Shown: positions 33,729-43,958, counted from the first letter of the stretch. The stretch is 64,000 nucleotides of DNA from Cuniculiplasma divulgatum (GCA_031200235.1 CP133595.1:806001-870000); one strand, 5' to 3'. Notes: generated by a model from the letters alone, not told the origin. Program-made: numbers and translations.

Positions 33729-36431
33729 ATGAGTTCTAAATTCCAGAAAATATCGGTTTTAAAGGCGGGTGGAAAAGAATACAAATTTTATTCTCTGAAG
33801 GAACTTGAAAAGGATGGGCACAGAATTTCCAGGCTTCCTTACCCCGTGAGGATCATTCTTGAATCACTCATCAGGAACATCGACGGCAAGACTGTCACGG
33901 AGAGCGACGTGGAAAACCTGCTGAAGTGGAATGCTGCAAAGCCCTCAGACAGTGAAATTCCCTTCAAGGTTGCCCGGGTTGTGATGCAGGATTTCACAGG
34001 GGTACCTGCAGTTGTGGATCTTGCGGCAATGCGTGATGCCGCCAGGGCTGCCGGGAAAGACCCTGAGGTAATCAACCCGCAGGTCCCTGTTGATCTTGTC
34101 ATTGACCATTCGGTCCAGGTTGATTTCTACGGTGAACCCAATGCACTCCAGGAGAATGTGGATAAGGAATTCGAGAGGAACGGGGAAAGATACCGTTTCC
34201 TGAAGTGGGCACAGAATGCATTCCACAACATGCGCATAGTGCCACCATCAGTAGGCATCATTCACCAGGTGAACCTTGAATACCTGGCTAAGGTGGTCAT
34301 GACAAGGAAATCAGGCAATGATCTCTGGGCATATCCTGACACCCTTGTTGGGACGGATTCACATACAACAATGATAGACGGCCTCGGAGTTGTAGGATGG
34401 GGAGTCGGAGGAATAGAGGCTGAAGCGGCCATGCTTGATCAGCCCGTCACCTTCAAGACTCCAGAGGTCATCGGCGTAAAGCTCACAGGCAAACTCAGGC
34501 CGGGCGTGACCTCAACCGATATGGTTCTCACCATAACTGAACTCCTCAGGAAGAACAAGGTCGTTGACAAATTCCTTGAATTTTTCGGTGATGGAATAAA
34601 GTCACTGACCATACCAGACAGGGCCACAGTGTCAAACATGTGCCCTGAATACGGAGCCACTGTTGCCATGTTTCCGGTGGACGAACAGACCATTGAGTAC
34701 CTGAAACTAACCGGAAGAGATGAGGAACAGGTTGATCTCATAGAGAAGTACTTCAAGGCCCAGGGTCTTTTTGGCTCACAGAACGATGTTGAATATTCAA
34801 GGGTCATAGAGCTTGATCTGGGTACAGTTAAACCCAGTGTTTCCGGGCCAAGCCTTCCTCAGCAGAGAACTGATCTCGGAAGGATTGGGGACAATTTCCT
34901 GGCATTCATGGAGCAGAGCGGTTCTGTCATGGAGACAGGAAGCAGATCCCAGAAGCAGGTCGTCCTGAAATCAGCCCCTGTTAAGATCAATGGCAAAGAC
35001 GAGACCCTGACGGAAGGGGATGTGGTCATTGCAGCCATCACGAGCTGCACAAATACCAGCAATCCTTACGTGATGCTTGGCGCGGGACTTCTTGCAAAGA
35101 AGGCCGTCCAGAAAGGGCTCAGGGTTAACCCAAAGGTGAAAACGAGCCTTGCTCCCGGATCAAGAGTTGTATCGGAATACCTCAAAAAGGCCGGACTCCA
35201 GGAATATCTGGACAAGCTTGGCTTTGAGCTTGTGGGTTTCGGCTGCACAACCTGCATTGGAAACAGCGGCCCCCTGAATGAAAGCATTGAACGTGCCATC
35301 GTCAGCGATAACATGAGCACTGCTGCCGTTCTTTCAGGCAACAGGAACTTTGAGGCAAGGATTCACAGGAACGTGAAGGCGAACTACCTTATGTCTCCTC
35401 CTCTGGTGGTTGCTTTTGCCCTGGCAGGGAGGGTCACCATCGACATGGACAGTGAGCCTCTTGGGCTGGGAAGCGATGGAAAGCCGGTTTTCCTGAAGGA
35501 TATATGGCCAACATCAGATGAGATACTATCTGCCATGAAGGGTTCCATCAGCAGGGAAATGTTCGTGGAAAAGTACAGGAATCTGGATGAGTACAACCCG
35601 AAATGGAAAGCCATGGAGGCACCGTCCGGAAAGACATATGCATGGGATGAGAAAAGCACTTACATAAGGAAGCCGCCATTCTTCGACAACTTCAACCCGG
35701 ACACGGAGATTGAGTACAGCGAAATACTGGACGCCAGGCCCCTACTGGTCCTGGGTGATTCTGTCACCACTGATCACATTTCTCCTGCTGGATCATTCAG
35801 CAAGGACACACCTGCAGGGAAATACCTGATGGAAAGGGGTGTAATGCCTGCAGACTTCAATTCCTATGGATCCCGGAGAGGTAACCATGAGGTGATGATG
35901 AGGGGCACCTTTGCAAACAACAGGATAAAGAATCTGATGGTGAAGAAAGAAGGGGGCTTCTCTGTTCATTTCCCTGACGGAAAGGAAGGTAGCGTATTCG
36001 ATGTTGCCATGCAGTACATGAAGGAAAATGTCCCGGAAATTGTTCTTGCCGGTGACCAGTACGGAACCGGAAGCTCCAGGGACTGGGCAGCAAAAGGGCC
36101 GTTCCTTCTTGGCGTGAAGGCAGTGATTGCCACCGGATATGAGAGGATCCACAGGAGCAACCTGGTTGGGATGGGTATTGTTCCCCTGCAGTTCAGGCAG
36201 GGAGAGACCTATGTCAGCCTTAAGGTGGACTTCAGCAAGCCCATGGATATCATCTTTGACCAGGGAATCAAGCCGCTTGGAAAGGCCACATTCAGGTATT
36301 ACCCGACAGGATCCAACGACAGGAAAACCACAGAAGTTACGCTGCGTGTTGATACCCCTGTTGAGGCGGAATACCTTGCCAGTGGCGGAATACTTCAGTT
36401 TGTGCTGGGAAAAATCCTCAGAGCCAACTGA
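33729..36431 (+). CDS. acnA: Aconitate hydratase A
   Basis: 900 residues from ATG 33729. ATG 33708 is in frame, but 33729 gives the usual family N-terminus (KISVLKAGGKEYKFYSL) and lies ~33 bases from a TATA-like ATAATT. It interconverts citrate and isocitrate in the TCA cycle. The [4Fe-4S] cysteines are in TSCTNTSNP and FGCTTCIGNSGP. Active-site segments TDSHTTMIDGLGVVGWGVGG, LGDSVTTDHISPAG, SYGSRRGNHEVM and GDQYGTGSSRDWAAKG are intact. It is monocistronic. Confidence 0.97.
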   Translation: MSSKFQKISVLKAGGKEYKFYSLKELEKDGHRISRLPYPVRIILESLIRNIDGKTVTESDVENLLKWNAAKPSDSEIPFKVARVVMQDFTGVPAVVDLAAMRDAARAAGKDPEVINPQVPVDLVIDHSVQVDFYGEPNALQENVDKEFERNGERYRFLKWAQNAFHNMRIVPPSVGIIHQVNLEYLAKVVMTRKSGNDLWAYPDTLVGTDSHTTMIDGLGVVGWGVGGIEAEAAMLDQPVTFKTPEVIGVKLTGKLRPGVTSTDMVLTITELLRKNKVVDKFLEFFGDGIKSLTIPDRATVSNMCPEYGATVAMFPVDEQTIEYLKLTGRDEEQVDLIEKYFKAQGLFGSQNDVEYSRVIELDLGTVKPSVSGPSLPQQRTDLGRIGDNFLAFMEQSGSVMETGSRSQKQVVLKSAPVKINGKDETLTEGDVVIAAITSCTNTSNPYVMLGAGLLAKKAVQKGLRVNPKVKTSLAPGSRVVSEYLKKAGLQEYLDKLGFELVGFGCTTCIGNSGPLNESIERAIVSDNMSTAAVLSGNRNFEARIHRNVKANYLMSPPLVVAFALAGRVTIDMDSEPLGLGSDGKPVFLKDIWPTSDEILSAMKGSISREMFVEKYRNLDEYNPKWKAMEAPSGKTYAWDEKSTYIRKPPFFDNFNPDTEIEYSEILDARPLLVLGDSVTTDHISPAGSFSKDTPAGKYLMERGVMPADFNSYGSRRGNHEVMMRGTFANNRIKNLMVKKEGGFSVHFPDGKEGSVFDVAMQYMKENVPEIVLAGDQYGTGSSRDWAAKGPFLLGVKAVIATGYERIHRSNLVGMGIVPLQFRQGETYVSLKVDFSKPMDIIFDQGIKPLGKATFRYYPTGSNDRKTTEVTLRVDTPVEAEYLASGGILQFVLGKILRAN

Positions 36432-36500
36432 AAAATTTCGCATCTTAAATTTTCTATTATAGCAATCTTTTTATTCATATAACTTTTAATGCACGTTGCT

Positions 36501-37811
36501 ATGTATATATCTGCGCCCGCTGGAATCAAACTTCTGGCCAGGCACCTGATCCCGGAAAAGGAGTTCAAGAAGCTTGAAGATCTGGATTTCAATGTATACG
36601 GTGACCAGAAATCCATGCCTATCCTGCAGTTCATGAGGGATCTGGACTGGATATACATTTCATACGACGAGGGAGATCGCATAAGCCTGAAGCCCACAAA
36701 GCTCGGAATTGATATTTTTGAGAACGGGCTGACAAAGGACTACATGAAAAACAATGAAAAGATCATTGAACTCATAAGAGGCTATCTTGAGAATTACCTT
36801 GCCGGCAAGGAGGGATTATCTGAGGAAACTTACATACTTGCAGATTATTTCCTGAAGGCTGGCAATTTCAACCGTGCAGTTGATCTGGGTTCCAGCCTTA
36901 TTGATATGGGAACCAAGAACAAAGACGCTAAATTGCTTGGACGAGCACACCAGATATATGGATCGATAAACCTCTATCGCATGGACATTGAATTCGCCAG
37001 GAACCACTTCGAAAGATCAATACGTTATGCAGAGGAAGCAGACGACATTTTAACTTCTGCAAAGGCACATCTTGGGCTCGGATCATACTTTGGATATAAG
37101 GGGGATCCGGAATCATCAATGCAGTACTTCGAGAAGGCTCTTCTGCTCTTCGAAGAAGTGGGTGATGAAACGGGTATGAACCAGGTGAAAATGAACGAGG
37201 CCTTCACACTGGCTAAGAAGGGAAACATGAAAGAATTCTTCACACTGAATCACGAAGCCATGAAGTTTTTCATATCACGGTCGGATGACCATCATCTTCA
37301 GTACTGTTACCAGAACGAGTCTTCCGTACTTTTAGCCATGGGAGAGTACGATGCGGCAATAGAATCTGTGATCGAGGCGAATCACCTGGCCATGAAGACA
37401 GGCAATGAAAGGGTCCAGCACCTATCCGGCCTCAACATTGCAATGATATACATTTACACAAAGAGGCCGGGAGACGCTTACGAATATATTGAAAAGGCCT
37501 TTGAATATTTCAGGAGGAATTTTGACACGAACGGACTGGGGCAGGTGTACCAAGTCTATATGTCATATGATCTTGCCACAAAGGATCTTGGTGCGGCTGA
37601 AAAGGATATAGACAAGATGATCCAGAATTTCAAGGTTAAGAAACAGAATTCCCTCATAGCGGAAGCATTCAGCGTTTACATAAAGCTGCTGACACTTTAC
37701 AACTATCCTGAAAAGGTGCTAAACAACAAGATGGCTTATATTCAGTCCTTAACGAAAAAACTGGAAATTGAAGAAGAGGTGGATAAATTTATAAAAATCA
37801 GGAATTATTAA
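36501..37811 (+). CDS. TPR-repeat protein with N-terminal winged-helix-like region
   Basis: 436 residues from ATG 36501; an ATG at 36489 is in frame, but the TATA-like ttttattcatat (36470-36481) fits 36501 better. Residues ~5-80 look like a winged helix (FMRDLDWIYISYDEGDRISLKPTKLGIDIF). From ~110 to ~400 there are six or more TPR units (for instance AHLGLGSYFGYKGDPESSMQ, YFEKALLLFEEVGDETGMNQ). Similar proteins are common in Thermoplasmatales and may regulate transcription or assemble complexes; partner unknown. Confidence 0.75.
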   Translation: MYISAPAGIKLLARHLIPEKEFKKLEDLDFNVYGDQKSMPILQFMRDLDWIYISYDEGDRISLKPTKLGIDIFENGLTKDYMKNNEKIIELIRGYLENYLAGKEGLSEETYILADYFLKAGNFNRAVDLGSSLIDMGTKNKDAKLLGRAHQIYGSINLYRMDIEFARNHFERSIRYAEEADDILTSAKAHLGLGSYFGYKGDPESSMQYFEKALLLFEEVGDETGMNQVKMNEAFTLAKKGNMKEFFTLNHEAMKFFISRSDDHHLQYCYQNESSVLLAMGEYDAAIESVIEANHLAMKTGNERVQHLSGLNIAMIYIYTKRPGDAYEYIEKAFEYFRRNFDTNGLGQVYQVYMSYDLATKDLGAAEKDIDKMIQNFKVKKQNSLIAEAFSVYIKLLTLYNYPEKVLNNKMAYIQSLTKKLEIEEEVDKFIKIRNY

Positions 37812-37903
37812 TCTACACAGTACGATCCGGCACCAAGCTCGGTCTTGACCTTTATCTTCTGTATGTCAATCTCGTCTACTTTCATCTTAAGCTTTCCAAA
37901 CAT
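37808..37903 (-). CDS. Candidate 31-residue small protein
   Basis: A 31-codon frame from ATG 37903 with a GAGGT sequence about 9 bases upstream on the minus strand. The product begins MFGKLKMKVDEIDIQK and ends GAGSYCVD, with one Cys near the C-terminus. Its stop overlaps the stop of the TPR gene by 4 bases on the opposite strand. It could be a genuine small protein or a lucky frame. A conserved-start survey in relatives would decide. Confidence 0.45.
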   Translation of the reverse strand: MFGKLKMKVDEIDIQKIKVKTELGAGSYCVD

Positions 37904-38223
37904 CTTAATTACCTCAAATATAGATTTGCGACTGGGGTGAAAAGGTTTTCCTGACACTCTTTGCCTTCCGGGTTGATTTCCGCGGGTTCACCTGATAACT
38001 TATGTAGGTGCGAAAAAAATGATCATGACTGAATCTGCGGCCTGTCCGAATTCAACCCTCACAATGTGGAAATACTGTAACCCATATTTCCTGTTCGCGG
38101 AAAACCAACGCCGTTCACATAATACCGGCGGTATACGTTATGTCGAAGCAATGAAGAAATTTCTCACAAATTTAACCGGCTTGAAACTAAAGTTATTTAA
38201 GTTCACCTAAAATTAGCTTGAGC
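37904..38223. other. glnA upstream region
   Basis: 320 bases. The right end carries the glnA promoter. The middle has a 63-codon frame (38019-38210) without family resemblance, which is not called. No nitrogen operator could be recognised by eye. Confidence 0.4.
38191..38200 (+). promoter_or_regulatory. TATA box of glnA
   Basis: agttatttaa is centred ~28 bases before ATG 38224. It favours that ATG over the TTG at 38218 and implies a leaderless message. Confidence 0.5.
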
Positions 38224-39558
38224 ATGGAAGAGGATGTTAAATTCGCCCTTGACCGGCTAAAGCAGGATAATATTGAGTTTTTGCAACTTCAGTTCATGGA
38301 TATAGTTGGGGCCGTAAAAACCCTGACTGTTCCTAAAAACCGTTTCGAGAGCGCACTGACAGAAGGTGTTGTTTTTGACGGAAGTTCGGTGGCAGGGTAC
38401 GCACAGATTGAAGAATCTGATATGAGGGCCCATCCGGACCTGAATACATATGCTATCCTTCCTGAAAGTACAAAGGATGTCAGGACTGCAAGATTCATCT
38501 GCAATGTATTCACTCCTGAAGGCACAAGATTTCCCGGAGATCCAAGATATGCCCTTGAGAGAGTGCTTGAGAAGCTCCACAAGAAGGACATGGATTTCTT
38601 TGTGGGGCCAGAGTTCGAATTCTTTGTTTTCAAAAGGGACAGCCAGGGGAATCCAACTGCAATTCCAAGTGACTATGGCGGATATTTCGACAATACCCCC
38701 ATCGATGCAGCGAATGAGATCAGGCAGGATATCCTGAGATCAATGTACAACCTAGGCTATCAGCCTGAGGCTGCTCATCATGAAGTGGCCTACGGCCAGC
38801 ACGAGATCGATCTCAGATACGGCCAGGCGCTTGTAATGGCAGACAGGGTTGCAATGCTCAAAAGCATCATAAAGAATGTTGCGCAGAACCATGGAATGTA
38901 TGCCACGTTCATGCCCAAACCAATCAACGGGGTCAATGGATCAGGCATGCATGTTCACCAGAGCATAATGTCCACAGGCGAAAAGGAGAACCTTTTCTAT
39001 GATGCGGGAACGAAATATGGCCTCAGCGATCTTGGAATGCACTACCTTGGAGGCATACTCAAGAACGTGAATCAGGCATCTGCGGTGCTTGCTTCCTGGG
39101 TAAACTCATACAAGAGGCTCATCCCTGGTTATGAGGCACCGGTTTATATTTCATGGGCAAACAAGAACAGATCGGCACTTGTCAGGGTGCCTGCAGGAAA
39201 CGGAATGAGGAAGAGAATGGAACTCAGATGCCCGGATTCTGCTGGGAACCCCTATCTGCAGTTTGCCGTGATCCTTGGATGCGGCCTTGACGGCATTGAG
39301 CACAACATAAAGCCGCCTGACCCCGTGGAAAAAGACATATTCCACATGACCGCAGAGGAGCGCGTCAAGCATGGCATACAGTCCATGCCTGAGAGCCTTG
39401 GGGAAGCTCTGCACCACTTCCGTAACAGCAAATTAATGAAGGAGATCCTCGGGGAGCATATCTTTGAGAACTTCATAACCGTGAAGCAGCGGGAGTGGGA
39501 TGCTTTCAGATCCTATGTCACAAAATGGGAACTGGACAGGTACCTGCCCATTCTCTGA
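38224..39558 (+). CDS. glnA: Glutamine synthetase, type I
   Basis: 444 residues from ATG 38224, typical of GSI-alpha enzymes. It makes glutamine from glutamate, ammonia and ATP and assembles as a dodecamer. Conserved pieces: FDGSSVAGYAQIEESDM, GPEFEFFVF, AHHEVAYGQHEIDLRY, NGVNGSGMHVHQS, and NRSALVRVPAG. The Tyr adenylylation loop of the beta type is not evident. Monocistronic, with the promoter described upstream. Confidence 0.97.
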   Translation: MEEDVKFALDRLKQDNIEFLQLQFMDIVGAVKTLTVPKNRFESALTEGVVFDGSSVAGYAQIEESDMRAHPDLNTYAILPESTKDVRTARFICNVFTPEGTRFPGDPRYALERVLEKLHKKDMDFFVGPEFEFFVFKRDSQGNPTAIPSDYGGYFDNTPIDAANEIRQDILRSMYNLGYQPEAAHHEVAYGQHEIDLRYGQALVMADRVAMLKSIIKNVAQNHGMYATFMPKPINGVNGSGMHVHQSIMSTGEKENLFYDAGTKYGLSDLGMHYLGGILKNVNQASAVLASWVNSYKRLIPGYEAPVYISWANKNRSALVRVPAGNGMRKRMELRCPDSAGNPYLQFAVILGCGLDGIEHNIKPPDPVEKDIFHMTAEERVKHGIQSMPESLGEALHHFRNSKLMKEILGEHIFENFITVKQREWDAFRSYVTKWELDRYLPIL

Positions 39559-39562
39559 CCTT

Positions 39563-40096
39563 TCACTCAGAGAATCCCCTGTTCTTTTCCCTTCTTCTTT
39601 CAGCTAATCTTGCGTATGAATTCAGCCCTATCATTACTATTCCCACTATGAGGAGAATGAAACCAAATATTGCCCCTATGAGATAGAGGTAGCCAATATT
39701 CGTAATTGTCACATCCACTACAGCTGACGTGTGGGCATTGTTGGTTATGACAAGTGTCCAGTTGCCCGATGAATCTGCCACAAAAACCTTTGATCCCTGG
39801 TTTATGTTGGTTATTGAGAGAGATCCGCTGTGAACACCGCCTGGAGAAAGCATGTAAGCCGTGATATTTATGTCAGTGCCGTTATGTGATGCTATGATGT
39901 ATTCCAGATCATTGCCGGCCTGCACATTATCCTCTCTGATGGAAACGGATGACGCTGATCCCGGCAGAACTGATACATTACGGTGAGTGGAAACGTTGCT
40001 CTCAATGGAATAGACAGAATACGAGAAGAGAATGACAGAAACTATGAGTATTATGGCGGCTATTCTCACTATCCTTTTCCTTACGGGCCTGAACAT
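39563..40096 (-). CDS. Membrane-anchored extracytoplasmic protein
   Basis: 177 residues. There is a basic N-terminus, a membrane helix at ~10-30, about 100 residues rich in Ser/Thr/Asn outside the membrane with several N-x-S/T sites (NVSTHRNVSV, HNGTDINIT, GNWTL), a second helix at ~133-158 and a basic tail. The layout resembles beta-sandwich surface proteins anchored at both ends. It starts 3 bases after valS ends and is probably cotranscribed. Function unknown. Confidence 0.7.
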   Translation of the reverse strand: MFRPVRKRIVRIAAIILIVSVILFSYSVYSIESNVSTHRNVSVLPGSASSVSIREDNVQAGNDLEYIIASHNGTDINITAYMLSPGGVHSGSLSITNINQGSKVFVADSSGNWTLVITNNAHTSAVVDVTITNIGYLYLIGAIFGFILLIVGIVMIGLNSYARLAERRREKNRGFSE

Positions 40097-40099
40097 TTC

Positions 40100-42478
40100 T
40101 TACCCTTCCCTGACCTGAATTTCCTGGGATTGCTGGAAGCTGAGGCTGCCGATATTCATCACGGCCATTACCTCTTCCCTGTATCTTTCAAGTATGGCCT
40201 TATCCCCCATTATGGTCAGTGAATCAATGTGACTGCCCATTGATAGCTTTTTCGATGTCTTGAATGATCGGACGGCAGACAGGACCTGCAGAATATATCC
40301 AAACTCGGCCGCACCACTCTTCTCCGAAATGTTTCCGGAAGGAAGTGGCCATTTTTCCAGATGAATGCTTTTTTCGGAACCGAGGTTAAGCGAATGATAG
40401 ACCTCTTCGGTAATGAATGGCATTACAGGAGCGTACATCTTCATTATCTGGAGGAGAACGTACCTGAGTATCCGCCCGAACTCCTCCCTTGTATCGCTGC
40501 CAATCTCCTGAGACCTGTTCACAATTCCCTTAGCAATCTCAAGATAGTTGTCACAGTATATGTTCCAGAAGAAATTGTCTATTTCAGATCTTGCCCTGGA
40601 AAACTGGTAGCTGTCCATAAGGTCCGTTACCTTTACTATGAGGTCATTGAGCCCGGAAATTATCCCTGCGTTTATTGGATGCTTTGCTTCGGGCACTGCA
40701 GGTGTTGTGCTACCCCCCGAAAGCATTGCAACCAGTTTTGAGGCGTTGAATATCTTTATGACGGTCCTCTTGCCCCGGACAAAATCCTGCTCCCGCACCT
40801 TTATGTCCTCGCCAGGCAGGGCCGTGGATGCCCAGTATCTCACTGCATCTGCACCGTATTCATTCACAAGGTCCGCCGGCTCGATTATGTTTCCCCGGCT
40901 CTTGCTCATCTTCTGGCCCTGCGGATCATATACATTTCCGCTGATGAGGATGCTCTTCCATGGAGAAATGCCGTCGTGTATGAATGACCTGACAATGGTT
41001 GTAAAAGCCCATGTGGAAATTATATCATGGCCCTGGAATCTTGCATCCATGGGGTAAAGACTGGGAAAGAGCCCTTCAGGTATAAGGGCAAGCCTGGGAC
41101 TCAGGGACGACGTGGCCCATGTATCCATCACGTCAGTCTCCGGATCAAGATCGGAAGAGCCGCATTTTGGGCAGGCAATCTTTCCGGCATATGTTCTGGG
41201 ATCAACAGGCAGATCATCCTTGCCGGCATATACCGTTTCGCCACATTTCCTGCAGTACCATACAGGGAAAGGCACTCCAAGGAACCTCTGCCTTGAGATG
41301 CCCCAGTCCCACTTCAGGCCGTTTATCCAGTTGTCGATCCTGACCCTCATGTGAATCGGTATCCACTGTGCCGAGTGGGCCGAGGCTTTCAGGTCTTCCC
41401 TTATGTCAAGGACTTTCACATACCACTGCTTGCTGATGCCGAACTCCACTGGCGTATCGCAGCGTTCGTGCGCATTGACTGAGTGCTTGACACGTTCTAT
41501 CTTTTCAACGACCTTCAGGTGCTCCAGTTCCTCTATGATCCTCTTTCTGCCCTCCCTGACCGTGAGACCTTTGATTATGCCGGCCTCTTCCTTGAATTTC
41601 CCGAAATCGTCCAGGATGATGCGGGTTGACAGCCCATGCTTTCTCCACAGGTAAATATCGTTCTGGTCTCCGAAAGTACAGACCATTTCAGCCCCTGTAC
41701 CCTTATCCATTGCGACCAGGTCGTCAGCTATGATATCAACTGTGTATCCGTATACTGGGACAGTTGCTTTCTTTCCTATGAAACCTGAATATCTCTCATC
41801 AGATGGGTTGACTGCCACTGCAACACATGCCCCCATCAGCTCAGGCCTTGTTGTGGCAATGAGAACGCCTCCGTCCCTTCCCGTGAATCTCACATAAACA
41901 AACTCGGAGGACTGGTTTATGTCCTTCAGGTCAATCTGAGAAATTGCCGTCCTGCAAGTTGGGCATCTTATTGTGGGACCTTCTTCCCGGTATACCCTCC
42001 CCTTTTCCACCAGGTCCAGAAACATGGATTGCGATATTTTCATTGAAGTTTCAGAAAACGTCCTGTAGGCGTGTGAGAAATCGGCGCTGATTCCCAGATC
42101 CATCCAGTTCTTCTTCAGTTCCTCCTCTGCCTTTGCACTTTCCTGCATGCAGAGACGGATGAACTCCCCCAGGTCTGTTCTTTCACCCTTTATGCCCAGG
42201 GATTTTTCCGTATACCTTTCCGTGGGAAGTCCGTTGTCGTCAAACCCCCATGGATAGAATACACTGTATCCCTTGAGCCTCTTGTATCTTGCAATAAAAT
42301 CCTGGTGAGGGTATGAGAAGGCATGCCCCATGTGCATCTTACCGGATATTGTGGGTGGTGGAGTATCTATGGAGAAACACTTCTCCCGTTCACTGTGGCC
42401 GATTTCAGTGGCATAAATTGATTCTTCAGACCAGAGTTTTTTCCATCTGGCTTCCATGGCAGGAATGTCTAGATCCAT
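40100..42478 (-). CDS. valS: Valyl-tRNA synthetase
   Basis: 792 residues from ATG 42478 (MDLDIPAMEARWKKLW); an upstream in-frame ATG at 42526 adds residues unlike the family start. Class I signatures are KMHMGHAF (HIGH) and KMSKSRGN. The editing domain and the NWINGLKWDWGISRQR tRNA-binding region are present. A zinc-type Cys group is seen at CRKCGE and CPKCGSSD, as in archaeal enzymes. It charges tRNA-Val in the cytoplasm. Followed by the membrane protein gene on the same strand. Confidence 0.96.
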   Translation of the reverse strand: MDLDIPAMEARWKKLWSEESIYATEIGHSEREKCFSIDTPPPTISGKMHMGHAFSYPHQDFIARYKRLKGYSVFYPWGFDDNGLPTERYTEKSLGIKGERTDLGEFIRLCMQESAKAEEELKKNWMDLGISADFSHAYRTFSETSMKISQSMFLDLVEKGRVYREEGPTIRCPTCRTAISQIDLKDINQSSEFVYVRFTGRDGGVLIATTRPELMGACVAVAVNPSDERYSGFIGKKATVPVYGYTVDIIADDLVAMDKGTGAEMVCTFGDQNDIYLWRKHGLSTRIILDDFGKFKEEAGIIKGLTVREGRKRIIEELEHLKVVEKIERVKHSVNAHERCDTPVEFGISKQWYVKVLDIREDLKASAHSAQWIPIHMRVRIDNWINGLKWDWGISRQRFLGVPFPVWYCRKCGETVYAGKDDLPVDPRTYAGKIACPKCGSSDLDPETDVMDTWATSSLSPRLALIPEGLFPSLYPMDARFQGHDIISTWAFTTIVRSFIHDGISPWKSILISGNVYDPQGQKMSKSRGNIIEPADLVNEYGADAVRYWASTALPGEDIKVREQDFVRGKRTVIKIFNASKLVAMLSGGSTTPAVPEAKHPINAGIISGLNDLIVKVTDLMDSYQFSRARSEIDNFFWNIYCDNYLEIAKGIVNRSQEIGSDTREEFGRILRYVLLQIMKMYAPVMPFITEEVYHSLNLGSEKSIHLEKWPLPSGNISEKSGAAEFGYILQVLSAVRSFKTSKKLSMGSHIDSLTIMGDKAILERYREEVMAVMNIGSLSFQQSQEIQVREG

Positions 42479-42643
42479 TCTGTTGGTTAGGATGTTGACA
42501 ATTAAAACCATTTTCATACCCACCATGGAAGCCTCAGCAATTCACGGGAAAAAGTGAGCCGGTTACCTGCAAGATCTGGCCCTGAAAAACAGAGTGTTTC
42601 TGCAAAACATATATAGCAAATTATCATAACTACAAGAAAAGAA

Positions 42644-43033
42644 ATGGTAAATCTGCATAAAGAAAAAAGCACATTTAGTTTTGACGAAACCTGCAACAGA
42701 GTATATGAGTTCCTTAAATCCAGGAACGTGGCGGTTTTCACAACAGTTGATCACCATGAAAATGCTGTGAAAGTTGGGCTCAACCTCAGGCCGGAAAAGG
42801 TCATAATGTTCGGGTCTCCCCTTGTTGGAACGCACCTAATAGAGGAAAATCCAGACATAGGTCTTGAACTTCCTTCAAAGGTTCTGGTTTACCAGGAAGG
42901 CAGCACAGTTTATGTGGTACATGCTGATTATGATGATCTCAAGGAAGCTTACCATCTCACAAGATCTTCGGAGTTTGTCAACAAACTGGCTTCATTGGTG
43001 GCAGATCTGGACCGTTATGCCACTCACACTTGA
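42644..43033 (+). CDS. DUF302 domain protein
   Basis: 129 residues. The pattern fits DUF302: KSRNVAVFTTVDHHENAVKVG, LRPEKVIMFGSPLVGTHLIEENPDIGLELPSKVLVYQEGSTVYV, then a helical end. These small alpha/beta proteins are often found near redox or metal-stress genes, and activity is not established. A TATA-like acatatatag lies ~31 bases upstream. A T7 tract follows the gene. Confidence 0.82.
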   Translation: MVNLHKEKSTFSFDETCNRVYEFLKSRNVAVFTTVDHHENAVKVGLNLRPEKVIMFGSPLVGTHLIEENPDIGLELPSKVLVYQEGSTVYVVHADYDDLKEAYHLTRSSEFVNKLASLVADLDRYATHT

Positions 43034-43040
43034 TGTTTCA

Positions 43041-43047
43041 TTTTTTT
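43041..43047 (+). terminator. T-tract after DUF302 gene
   Basis: Seven T residues eight bases past the stop codon, the form of an archaeal intrinsic termination signal; no stem is needed. Confidence 0.4.
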
Positions 43048-43050
43048 ATT

Positions 43051-43076
43051 AACTTCAGACGTTTTCTTTTAACTGG
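43051..43076. repeat. Imperfect direct repeat bounding accessory block, left copy
   Basis: This 26-base stretch (aacttcaga, then cttttaactgg) nearly repeats at 46710-46734, differing by one or two substitutions and a one-base gap. The copies flank a 3.6 kb AT-rich accessory block. Confidence 0.45.
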
Positions 43077-43203
43077 CAGTTTTCCAGGGTTCCATTGATG
43101 TGATGAGGAATTCCAGCAAATTCAGTCAATTTCTGGCAGAAAACTCACAGCTATTCCCTCTGTCTGCAACTCTTTTCCTGGCTTTTTCCTTATTTTAGAG
43201 CGC

Positions 43204-43880
43204 TCACGCTATCATACCCCTTCTTTTCATGTGAACAACCGTTGAAAGATTGTATGCCATGTTAACGAATGTCATTTTCAACATGACTTTCCTCACCATG
43301 GTCACAAGGGTATGGCCACCATTCTGCACCCTCTTGATCACTGAGTACGGTCGTTCTCCGGGTGTCCGCTTCCTTGAGATCCTGAGATTCCTGTGTACCT
43401 GTTTCATGGTCAGGGGAGTGTTCCTGTATGCACGATCCATGGTTGCATTGATGCCGCGGCAGGAGGCACCCTGGTATCCTTTATCCCTGTAACAGGGCAT
43501 CCTGTAAACGCCGGTCAAGATTTGTGCAAAATCGCCGAGATGGAGAGATCAACCTGTGAATCATGCACTGAGGCACTGGTGATGACAGATTCCCGTACTA
43601 GGGGCATATCAACACCATGGGATGAATGCTGCTTGTATCCGAAGAAGTTCTTCCCATCCTTCTGCGCGAACGATCCGTCCCTGGATCTTCTCGTCATGGA
43701 TTCCCTGCGCTCATCCTTCCTGAGGCGTTTCTTCTCCTCCCTGGCTCTCCTGGCCTGTCTCTTAGCATCCTCCCTGTCCGCCGGCACCGGTTTCTCAGAC
43801 AAATCAGGCATATCCGGTGCGGGAGGCTTCTTCCTCCCATGCTTTCCATGATCAGATGTGACGAAGGATGCATCCTGTGT
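43204..43880 (-). pseudogene. Decayed IS5-family transposase
   Basis: Two frames, 43515-43880 and 43204-43518, together carry the back half of an IS5-type transposase. The first has DASFVTSDHGKHG (second catalytic block), SRDGSFAQKDGKNFFGYK and VHDSQVD; the second has DKGYQGA, RKRTPGERPYSVIKR with the catalytic Glu, and VKMTFVNMAYNLS-like end. The N-terminal half with the first Asp is missing, and a frame change separates the parts near 43516. It is inactive. Confidence 0.8.
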
Positions 43881-43941
43881 ACTGAGCCTCATCAGATTTA
43901 CTTTCGAATGCCCTTTGAAGATTTTAGTTATTACTGTTACA

Positions 43942-43958
43942 ATATATATATATATATT
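43942..43958 (+). promoter_or_regulatory. (AT)n TATA region of the secreted-protein gene
   Basis: An uninterrupted alternating AT stretch about 21-37 bases upstream of ATG 43979. It supports that start rather than the GTG at 43964, and a leaderless message. Confidence 0.5.

Noticed and set aside
42479-42526. Longer start for valS at 42526
   Set aside because: The 16 extra residues are hydrophobic and unlike the family, whereas 42478 begins the conserved N-terminus.
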